Source: Albula goreensis
Taxonomy: Eukaryota > Chordata > Actinopteri > Albuliformes > Albulidae
Direction: 5' to 3'
Assembly (NCBI GenBank): GCA_022829145.1
Contig: CM040764.1
Location: 4,425,552 to 4,489,551, forward strand
Length of the DNA: 64,000 bases
Position 1 is the stretch's first letter. Each line of letters begins with the position of its first letter. The notes below the pieces were generated by a model. The model was not told the DNA's origin. It made no database searches and worked only from the letters and a program-made list of their open reading frames with translations. The translations under genes were made by a program, and so were the position numbers. This document shows, one piece after another, positions 12,926-24,900 of the stretch.

Positions 12926-15900
12926 GCTCTACCTAGGTGGGCAGGGAGGAGAGGTTTAACAGCAGGAGCTGCTGGTTTTCCCCCCGCATCCCGCTTCCAG
13001 CAGAGTCACACTCTCACTCCTCCATCTGCAGGGATCAAACAGCCGTGAGTCTGAAAACCCCAAACAAAACAGAGGAACAAACTACCCACATCCACACGAG
13101 AAAACATTCAGAAAGCACTAACCCCCCCCCCCCGACTGAACACAGAGGGGAAGAAAGAACCAACAACTGCACAACGAAGCGTACAGAAAGCTCTTACAGC
13201 ACAGTCAGAGTCAGAATCCTCTCCTGGAAAGCCGCACTAATCGCGTCTGCTGGTTTTCAGTGTCGTTTCCACACTTATTCATTTGTTCATGTTAAAATGT
13301 TTAGAGAATTATTCTATGGGTAATGCATGCTACTACAGTGATATGCAGAGAAGGAGGACCTGTCACATTATTTTGTTGCTGTTCACGGATTTTGGTATGT
13401 CTGCGCTGGGTTTAAAATAAGCAAATGATGTTTGGAGAATTATGCAAAGGCAATCTAGAAAAACTGTAATTCAGTGTTTATTTCAAATTAGTTGTACTGT
13501 ACAACTGTTGACTAAAATGACTAAAAGAAGCCACTATAGACAGTGGCTGATCAAGGATGAAAACGGTAATTTTCGCAGTGGGAAGCGAATTATCACTGAC
13601 GCAAATGAGCTGGAATTTGCAGAACATGTTGAATTATGCATATTAACAAACGAAATGAAGCCTGTGAGAAATCTCAGGACCAATTTGTTGGGAAATAAAC
13701 TGCATGTTGGAAAATTGCACAAGTGACACTTAAAACCATTGAACAATAAAACATTATGTCTTCCCACCATATGATAAAAGTTGAACAATTAAAACCAAAG
13801 ATGCTTTCTGAACACTTTTTTTTTTTAGAGAGGGTCACTCTGAGAATTTGTTGTACCTTTGTTTACAAAATCCATTTCACATTTTAATCTTATACGCCAT
13901 GCATGAAACATGCAAATGACCAACAGGATGCCTCAGACGTTTTCCATGCACACGCTCGCTATTGCTACATTCTAAGTGCAGATCACATACATGGAAAGGA
14001 TGACCAGATGTTTGTTTGTTGCACCAGGCCATTACTGCCGTGCCTTTGGGCCTACAGCTCCATGCAGCAGTGGCACACAGACAGAACAGCACCATAGAAC
14101 AGTGGGCCACATGCAGAAATGGATGTCCCTGCCACACAGGGACCTACAGAGGCATGCTGGGAAGGGGGTTGGGTGTGCTTTGCATGCATGGTGACCATTT
14201 GGTCAGGGGTTTATGTTTACACACAGTGACCTGGTCAGTTTGTGGTTTGCATGCACAGTGACTGTTCTTGGCCCTCTGGCCTCTCTCCTACCCTGTCCCT
14301 GATCCTCCTCCAGCCACTGTATCCTGGTTAGTTTGTGATTTATATGCATGCTGACCTGGTCTATTTGAAGTTTATATACACAGTGGTGCAGTTGGTTTGA
14401 GGTTTGCATGCACAGTGACTGTGTTAGTTTATGGTTTATATACACAGTGACTTTGTTGGTTTGTGTTCATCTCCTCAGTAACCTGGTCGGACTGTGGCGG
14501 TTTGCATGCAAATTGACCTGGTCAGTTACCAGTTTGCATGCACAGTGACCCTGTTGGTTTGCAGTTTGCATGCACAATGACCTAGCTGGTTTGCAGTTTG
14601 CATGCACGGTGACCAAGCTAGTTGAGCAGTTTGCATGCAGACTCAGGGTCATTGGGTCTGCTGTCCCACTCTACCTAATCTTCCCCAGCTGAGTCCTGGC
14701 TCTGGACAGGGGCTGTAGGGCGATGAAGTCGTTATCTATGGCAACCGTGCCAGAGCACGTCTGAAGAGCAGATGGGAAAAAAAGACACAGAAAAGAGAGA
14801 AACAGCACGTCAGACACACACACACACACGCACACACACCAGTGACGCAAACGCTACACAGACACAGATATGAATACTACACAAACACACAGCAATATAC
14901 AAATCCAAACACACCTGGCCCATCGCTGGGAGAAATCAATAAAGCAGAAACCTGATCCCGGGCAAACAGAGACCCATCTTCCCACCCAATCATATCTCAC
15001 TGCTGTCAGTCTCCCAGCCAATCAGATCATGGTAAAGCCCAGGCTCAGCCTACAGTCATGGTGAGCACTTTTACTGACTGACACTAGAGGAAGTGGAAAG
15101 TCAATAACACATAAACACGACCTTTCTCAGTTTCTCTGTACTGTGCTGTGTAGTCACACAGAGCAGCTCAAATGAATTTATTCCTCTGCTTCATTTAAGT
15201 GGAGTGAGTTTCCCAGATCACTCGTCTTATACCATACTCATGCTGAATAAGATCTAGAATAACAATATCCGCTACTCCTGTAATGTAATTGGCTGACTGT
15301 AATACCAATATTTTGTTACCGAGCTTGTCAAAAACACAAGCTCATGCAAGATGAAATTACTTTATCATAGCTATTAGTTTGGCCCCAGGTTGTATTTTCT
15401 TTTTAGAAAACAAGCCCCGTAACTGCTGGTAATTTGATGTCAGTTAAGATCACCCTTGGCAAGTTTGTCTCTTGAAAATAAAAACGTCCCTAGAGAGCCT
15501 TGCACTCAGATGGTGTGTATTGGCTGTGGACAGTTAATGTATGAGCTACATATTAACTAGGAACATAAATTTCGACTACCTCAAGAAAAGTTAGCACCTT
15601 TGGCTGAGAAACTAACTTTTTAAATTGACTCAATCTGTCGACTGATCACTGATCAATATATCAGTGTATCCCTGACTGACTGGTTTTCATTTTTTTTCAT
15701 AAAGAAACATGTGGCACTATCACTCTCCCTTTCATATAAAAATGACAGCCTATTGAGTAATGTTTTGTCATTCAAAGAGGACATTGAGAAACTACTCCAC
15801 AGAGTTGCAACGGAGAAAAAATTCTTCATGTGTCTGAGATATAACAGTGTTTCCTAATTGCTTAGTGACTTGCAGGATTCTATTTCAGGAACTTGAATTC

Positions 15901-18900
15901 AAAACCACACAACCTTGCCGAGCTCCGCACAAAGGCCTGGTTTGTTCCACCAAACCTTGTCAAGGTAAAAAAAAAATGATATACCATCTAGTATTACAAA
16001 CATTCTATGGCCGATGCTGGCTGTGTTCATGCAGATTTGCACATGAAGCCAGAGCTTACACTTGCTCTGTGTATGGTAACATGAATGGTCCACTTCTAAT
16101 GACATCATAAATATGAGGCAATCAAATCAAGGCTTCCCGGCCCAGTTGCCATTTGCCTTAATTAAATTGCTCCGATGAATCACAGGAGTCGTCATTTGTC
16201 CCAGACGGTCACATTAGAGGAATTATTTCTTCCCAATAAACATTCCGATTCTGATCAGAACCTCACTGTGACGGGGCTATGAGTTACAAGGCAACTATAC
16301 TGTATGTCTTGGTACTGAGTGCAGCCATTTTACCAAAAGCTTTTTTTATTTTGGTCACGACTCAGCCTAATGACTCAGTATGGGCCTTATCTCAGTGCCT
16401 CAACATGAATGAGAAAAGGCTGCCAGCTGGTCGCGCTCGAGTCCTGCTGTTTCGAAGGTGTCATCGCCGATGAGCTGGCAGTGAATGGGGGAGGGGGCGG
16501 AGTCATGCGCCTCTTCTGTTAGCGTCATCTGCTCTGGGGGCCGATGGCTGGCTGACGGAAAGCTGTCGTTCATATGGAAACCGCACCGGTCTCTTCCCAT
16601 CAGGGATCACGTCACGTACGAGCAGACCCAGGTTAAACAATTACTGTCCTTGAAATGCTTTAACCATATACAATCACAGCAGGGTTACCGGCAATATCTA
16701 ACTACACAAAATCTATTTTCACAAGAATTCGGAAAAGACAGAATTCTCTGATACAGTTTAACCAATGGGTCGGTAAAATGTTTTGCTGAAAATTCTCAAT
16801 GGCAGTGCACCGTGTTTCAGGTTTTTCAAGTAGTCCCAGGTCTTTGTAAACACCACCCTTGTGCCCCGTTACTGCCAGTTATAAAAAATGTTCAGCTGAA
16901 TGAAAATGTTACCTATAAAGTCAGGTTACATATTAAGCCCAGTTTAAATGTAACCACAATGAATTTTGTCCCCGAGTTTGCATAAGGAAGTAGAGAAAGT
17001 GCTACATTACACCACAGGGCTGTGACAGTAAAGGAACTGGGCGTGTCACAGTGGCTTCACTTCCCCAGTTCGGGCTGGGCTGTTTCAGTAAAGGTACCAC
17101 AGATTATATTTGTACATATTTGTAAAGCTGCCTTCAAACCGATTATATGCAAAACAATGTGTATACAGCCAACCTGGATATGGACAACACAACAATTGCT
17201 GCTAATTCTTCTACAACTTCTATTTTAACTACAGCTACTGCTGATACTACTGCTGCTAATTCTATTACTTATGCTGCTATTACTGCTGTTCTCAGATCAG
17301 GCGTCCCCTCTCTATATCATACTTTTATGCATTAAGAGCTAAAAAGCTAAACTAATCCTAGATCAGTGCTCTTACAGTGAGATGCTGAATACAGGCCCAG
17401 AGCCTTATTTCTGCACACATTCAGTGGGAATGATCTGTTTTGAGTGTGTACAGTGTTGTGCAGTGGAGGCGGAGCTTGCCTGGGACTTCTGGGTATTGGT
17501 GGGCTTCAGCTCTCTGTATAGCACCTTCTTGACGATGTCGGGGATCAGACACGTGACGATGACGAGGCCGATGGAGAACCAGACTGAGCCGCTCGACAGG
17601 AGATTGGAGAAGACGCTGTACATGTCCTGGTTTTCAAGGAAGGGCCTGGAGGAGAGGGGGTTATTTGCATACTTCCAATCCATGTGATACTGGGGACCGC
17701 CCTCCTTCTATAAGCCCAACCCACCTGATACAGGGGACCGCCCTCCTTCTATCAGCCCAACCCACCTGATACAGGGGACCGCCCTCCTTCTATAAGCCCA
17801 ACCCACCTGATACAGGGGACCGCCCTCCTTCTATAAGCCCAACCCACCTGATACAGGGGACCGCCCTCCTTCTATAAACCCAACTCACCTGATAAAGCAG
17901 AAAATGTAATACATTCCACCCAATGTAACAGTTCTATTCTATTTTTGTTTCAGTTTATGTTCACAGCCCTTCAAAATACAGTTTAAGATATTTTGGGAAT
18001 GTAGTCAAGTAAGAACTGACACAGAATATGGAATTGACATGACTCTCACCATAATATTCCCCCATAGAACAGGGAGAAGATGACGTAGAAGGCGATGGAG
18101 CCCCACGTGACAAAATGGTTTATCCAGGTCCAGAGGTGCGTCTCCAGGGCCAGCTGCAGCCAGGATTAACGCACAAAACACACAGATTATTCAACCAGGC
18201 AGGAAGAGTGCTTGGGTGAGTACAAACGGCAGTGATGCTTCTTTAACAATGTGGTAATACCCCGGTTTCGCTCATGTTATGATTTTGTAATGAAGGTGCG
18301 ACCCTTGAGAAAGTGCTGTGAATGTGTGGAAAAGGCGAAACATGCTTACCTTCAGCGTAACGGTAATGACCATCACGGTGAAGACCAGCACACCGAACGT
18401 CCAGTTCCCAAACATCTGCAACATGGAGGAAATGGGACATACTTAGAGCACAACTGAACATGGGGTAACGATGAACCAAATATGTAGCATAGCGTGGAGA
18501 GAAACCTCACAGCTTCCAGCCGGTTTAGGAGACGACTGTTTAGAATGCAGCGCGGTATTCAGAAATCCCAGATTAAACTCTGAAAACTGCTTACTGTCAC
18601 ATAGAGCTGTCGCGAATTCAAAAACCCTACTGGCGTGACGGAGATGAGGACCGATGTCTAAGTACGACATGTGACAACGGTGAGGTAGGATCACAGCTGG
18701 AGAGAATGCAGGGAAATCTCATCCAGTCACCTCTCACAAAATCTGTTCACATTTTATATACGCTTTTATCCTGAGAAAACTGCAAAGCTGGACATTTAAT
18801 TGAGTGGATCAGGTGAAGCGCTTTGCTCATGCCACAACAGCAGTGAACCCGCAACCTCTGAGTTAGAAGCTCAGCTCCATAACCCTGATACTAATCTGTA

Positions 18901-21900
18901 ACTTTCAGATACAAGCCCACTGCTACCCCATGCACACAGAGGAGCAAGCAAGGATGAAAAGAGGACACAGGTAATGCAGCGACACCGTTGCTATGCCAGC
19001 AGCCGAGAGACAAAATGATTCAACTGAATGTTACAGCTCGCATTTTACCAAGCATCTAGTGAGATAAAATTCTGAAAAACAAATATCCCTAGAAGAGAGG
19101 ACAAAAAATTAATGGATGGATAGATAGATGGAAATATATATGCAGTGGCATTATTTCCTATTCAAATAACAGCTTGAACTATATGACTGGTTCGATTATT
19201 TATCATTTTGATTATTTACCGTTTTGAATAAACATTTCAAGACAAAAACCAAAATTGAAAACACATATTTAGATTTCATTAACACTGAGCATGATGAAAT
19301 CAGTCCCATCACTCAGTACAGCAGGGTGACGTTGGTGTCCCCTGCCATATATATTCTGTAACAATCTGCTAAACCGCACGCTACCATGACTGGGCTCAAA
19401 TTATGCACTTAACCTCACCAGAGGGAATCCCCTGAGTGAGAATCAACTGGGGCCGTTATCATTACTATGCAATAAAGTGGAGTATGCAATTATCTGAATT
19501 ACAGTAATAGGAAGTTGACTGTTTATGAAGTATGCTTTGGCACACAGTGAGGCTGTGCACATAAAGACCTTACTAAAGCAGGAACAAGCCGTTTTAATAC
19601 AAAAGATACAGCAGAGAGTCATCAGTGCCTCATAGCATCAGGGTGACATTTTATTTTATGCATGTTGTCATGGAGCTGTGCAGTGGCCCCGCCCCTCTCA
19701 CCTTGCCACTGCCCAATAGCGAGGTGTCCCCTTCCATCAGGAGGTAGGAAGCGAAGAAGAAGACAAAGGCGTGGCAGAATCCTAGAAAGGTCCAGTATAG
19801 GAAGCTTCTGAATGACAGGATGGAGTTTTTACTGATGTCTCTGGTAAAAATAAATAAATAAAAAAAAACAATAGAGGTGAGCACATGTAAGAAAAGAAAG
19901 CTATGTAATGCTATACTAAGCTTAACTTCTCAAATAAAAGTGTTTTTTAGAAACATACATAATTTAGCAGGGTAATTTTATGATCATTTTTTGGATCATT
20001 TTATTGTTTTTCTCCTGGTAATTTGGCATTGCTCAGTCCCAACTGAAACGGTACATATATTGACTTGAGTGACCATTTTTGGGTTTATTTAAGACTTGAG
20101 CCAACGTGGGCCATTTATTTTTGTTATTTGTAAGACAACCAAATCAGAATGACTTCTGTTTGCATAAAGAAAAGTCAAGCATAGGAACTTTGAGTTAAGA
20201 CGCCAATTTATTAGTGAATAAAAAACTGCTCCAATCCCCTTTCTTTCACCCCCCGTTTATGTTTGAGAGCTCTTTTTCAGTTTTGTGCAGGCTTGATGCA
20301 GTACTGGATATTCTGTAGACTGTAGGTAAATGGTGCGCCTAAAGACACTGAATAGCCTGTCCTCATCATATGACATCATCATGTTATGTCCCAGCACAAC
20401 ACATTGAAAAATGACACAGCTACATCGTGCTGAATGTAAATGTTTTGGTTTTAAGGCCCCCTCAGGGTGGCTGCGGCCTACCTGTAGAGCGCCGGCTTTC
20501 CCTGTAGCACCTGGGGGTGAACCGGCTGCTCAAACAGGCTGTACACCAGCACGGGCAGCGAGGTGAAGCAGATGTTGTACAGCGTCAGGTACACACTGTC
20601 ATACAGAGTCTGGAAGGGTGGGCACAAAATTCTGTTGAGGTCCTTCGAACATGCGGTCTACAATAGCAATTATTTGTCGCACGAAACTAACTGTAACTAT
20701 TACTGAGTAACTTTGAAAACCTGGAACAGGAGTTAGCCGCCTATCTTAATTACATATATGAAGGAAGGCCAGCACTGTTACACGTTGTAGAAGGAGAGCT
20801 CAGGGCTGACCTTCATTCTCATCCACAGAATGCGATATTCCTAAATGTTAATACTCTTTAGTACTTCAGTCTATGGGGGCATACGTTCAGTTGATCATCC
20901 AAATGAAACGAAGCACAGAGATGTAAAAATGATACACTTAAACATGAGGCGACAGATTTAGACTTGGATTTATATACTGTGAATTGCTTAGAAACAGAAA
21001 TGTACACATACATTTTGGAGCACAATTTGAAAGTGACACATTTAGAAACAGACACTGACAGCACTTACTTGTTGTGAAAACAGACAGAAGAACTGGTATA
21101 AAAATTGTGGTGTGATAAAACACACGTTCTGGAAAAAAGAACAATCAGAATGTTGTTAAAATCGAATTCACTGCCCTGATACAGCCCTGAATTTTCCCTT
21201 CGTGATCACATAAGCGACCTCCTCCAGCGACTTACCTTGTAGAAAAAATACTGGACGAGCGTCGCTATCCTGATGTAGTAAAAGTGGCCGTGGACCAGCA
21301 GTAATTTGGCCAGGAATTTAAACCTGGCGATTGCATAGTCGCTGTTTCGCACGGCCTGCCTTCCTTCTTTGCCCATGACACCTGGGAAAAAACTAAATCC
21401 AGTCAGTTTTGAACGCAACACCTTTACATCAGTCTATGACCCAATTTAGACCTTAGCTAATAATGGAATAATTATTTGTGTTTCTCGAAACACCAAAATA
21501 TACAATAATAGCAAAAGCAACCTTATATTTTTTATCTTGCTACTACTTTTTCACAAATCTCAAACTTAAATATTCCGTAGCAGTAACAATGAACAGCTCT
21601 GTCAGTTTTAGGTTAGTACAGAGGAAGTACACAGGTGAAAGCGACATTAAACTCCCGCGCTCACCTATGCCGACATGAGCCTCTTGGATCATACTGACAT
21701 CGTTGGACCCGTCTCCGATGGCTAATGTGATGGGCTTCTCGGGGGACGTCTTTATTAGCCGCACCACCTGCCACATTGACACCAGTGTTAGTGTTACGGG
21801 TGCCTGTGGATGGGAACTGGTTTTCCATTCCAGAAGTCCATTTCTGGTTTTAGTGCTGAGGCTGGTGGATGGAGCCATCTCAGTTTAGTTAACAGGCTGA

Positions 21901-24900
21901 GCTAAGTAAATTAGGCACCTTTGGATAATCAGCGACAGGGTATATTGGCATGCCAGTGTGCTGGGTGTGTTTCAGTTGGGATTTATGGTGGTAAGCTTAG
22001 GATTTTTGCTCCTGGTAATTTGGCATTGCTCAGTTCCCAACTGAAAGGGTAGGTATATTGAGTCAGCATTTGTGTGTTTGATTTAAGTTTAATTTATTGC
22101 CATCCAGGAATGTAATGCCATCCAGGTTGCAACCCAGGTGAGACTTTTGGCTCTGTAATGTTTGTAACTTTACGTGAGGCAGTGGATCAGTTTCAGAGTG
22201 TTCTTGCACTGATCAGAGATCAGTGTGCTCTGATTGAAGCCGCAGTGGAGACTGGGGCGGGGCTCACCTTGGCCTTCTGCAGGGGGGCCATGCGGCAGCA
22301 GAGCACGGCTGCGCAGCTCCTGCACACCTCCATGAAGAGCTTCTCATGCTGCCTGAGGGCCAGAGAGAGGCTGGCCCCGTCCACAACCAGCCCGTGCTGG
22401 ACCACGTGGTCCTCCTGGATCCTGCAGGGGGCGACAGAGAGAACAGCTACGCTTAGCCACTTCCCTCCAGCTACTGGGTGAGTTGATTTTTCTTGTCATC
22501 TTAAAATCAGTAATCAGTTCAGACCCAGGAAACCAGGACATAACTAACAGATAATTAATTGATCACCTTATTGGCTCAATTAAGAACCAATTAACAGCAA
22601 GAACGAGTAGACCCTATGGCTCTCTCTGACTCCATATACAAACAACAATACATATGAAAATAAGAAGACAAAGAAACACAATCTCTTAACCTGCCAAACC
22701 CCACAACATTGCTGCCGCTAACTAGCTAAATCCCTAATATTCACTGGCTGTTAATTAGCTTCCACAAGAAACTCTGCAAATGTATGTAGACAAATCAAGT
22801 TGGATCAGTTCTCCCAAGACAACGGTCCCTTAGCAATACACTTCACTCAGCTCTGCACTTAATTGTGTATCTTCTGTGCCACCATGGCAACAGTGGTCAA
22901 GCACTTTAATTACAGTTTCTCCTACAGGTTCCCCCTGAGGACACTAATTAGGACCCCATTCATTTTTAAAGGAATATTCCTGAGTGAATACTCAGCCGAA
23001 GGAGTCTGGGTCTGCGTTATGTGTTTTGCAGACAGCACGGGTAGGCCTAGGTCTGGTGTCACCATGGAGATGGGGGGGGTCAGCGGATGGGGCCTACCTC
23101 CTGGCCAGTTTCCCGAGCTGTTCGGCGCACTCGCTGTCAGTCTTCTGCTGCAGCAGCTCCAGGACGTTCATGGTGCGGTGGAAGTGACCGCACGAGAGGC
23201 TGACGCTGACCGCCGTCTCGTGCTTGTCCCCGGTCAGCACCCACACCTTGATGCCTGCCAGGCGTAGAGCCTCGATCGTCTCCTGAACCTTCTCCTGCAG
23301 CCTGGGACAGGGACCGCAAACGGTCAGCAATGCGGCATGATGGTTATGCATCAAACTCTTCCAAACTCAGTGAGTTCAATTCCTTATAAACTGGAAAGTG
23401 ACATTTGAAATAAGATCTTAACAATTGATAATAAGGTCAGTCTAACTTTTTGATATTGACTGTCTTGCTATTATGAAATATGAAAGACATCTGTAACTAC
23501 GATTGACTACCATTTATTAACATATGGTGTGACATTTAATGATAAAGGGAAAAGCAAAGATTATTGTCTTAATGTACACTGTAATGTCACCCATTCCTCA
23601 TTTGAAGTTTGAGTAGTTTTTATGAAGGATCACTGTTCTTATCTGTGGTGCTTAGTTTAATTACCTACCATGAATAATGCAGCCCTAGAATCTCATCAAA
23701 ATTATAACATCATATTAATAGATACCATAGAGGAAAAATCAGAAGACAAGAGCTGTTTTCTATTTCAAAAAAGACAGTGAGGTACAGTTCAGGAGTGTCC
23801 AATCTAATCCATGTATTTATTTCTCGCTCAAAATCAAGAGCCCAGATTCAACAAATTAAGTCTTGACTGATTATTTGGTATTTTAGTTTTGGCCTGAAAC
23901 ACTCACATAAGAATTCCTACTTCAACAAAAAGATGAAGGGTTCATGTCCCTTGAGGACCAGTGCAAGTATGCCCTTGAGCAAAAACATTTCAGTGGCCTT
24001 TAGCTGGGTAGAAAGTAGAATGTTTGCTCTTTAAAGGAGGAGCAGCTCTGATCTAATTACGAATCGCATCAAAATGCTAACTGGATTAGTGTCGAGCTGC
24101 TCTGGGCGCTGACGAGACGACGCGACACAGTGAGTCTCCCTCTGCTATCCACGTACTTTAGATCGCAGACCTCAGTCAAGAACGCACGTATGTTTGAAAA
24201 CGTGAATGTAGATCCCTGACAATTTTCAAAAAAAAGGTGTTACCTTACCAAAACGTACACTGCCACAGAAGAGTTTTGGTCCAAATACTGACATAAAAAA
24301 ATATTTCTTTTAATGTTCAGGAATTCACCTTCTGTAATCTTCTGGAAAAAGTGGATTTACTAACAGGTGTCTGAATCCAGATCTGGATAACCAGTGTGTG
24401 CTCATCTTTGGTGCGGTTCAGCGGTTAATATACATATAATTCAATGATTGACTAAAGAAATGAAACTATCCAAGGCCATAATTAGATGCTGATTGAAATA
24501 AACCCTAAAACACCTGCAGACACTGCAGACCTCCAGGACTGGTTGACACCTCAAGCCCGCCCCATCTAGCCCCCCCACCACGCCTCTCGGTGCACGCACT
24601 TGTCCTCGACGGCAGTGGCCCCCAGCAGCTCCAGGTCTCTCTCGATGAAGGCGAAGGCCTCGGCCAGCTTCTCCTCCCGCTGCTGGAGGGCCGTGCGGGC
24701 GCGATGCAGCCGCTGCTCCGCCTCCTGGTACTCCTCCGCGCTGAATCGCCTGCGCGCCACCACAAGCGTCCGCAGGCCTTTCTGGACACGGCAAAACATG
24801 ATTGACCCAGGACATGATTGTATCAGGACACAAATATTTGTGTATTACATTTTAATCTAAACCCACAGGCTCTGGCCTTCTCGAGATTGGCAAAACACTC

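Noticed and set aside
14203-14652. - strand ORFs with HANCKP-like repeats
   Set aside because: Translation of the degenerate minisatellite; no start context or family.
22158-22541. 107-codon + strand ORF
   Set aside because: Antisense shadow of atp11b exon 20.
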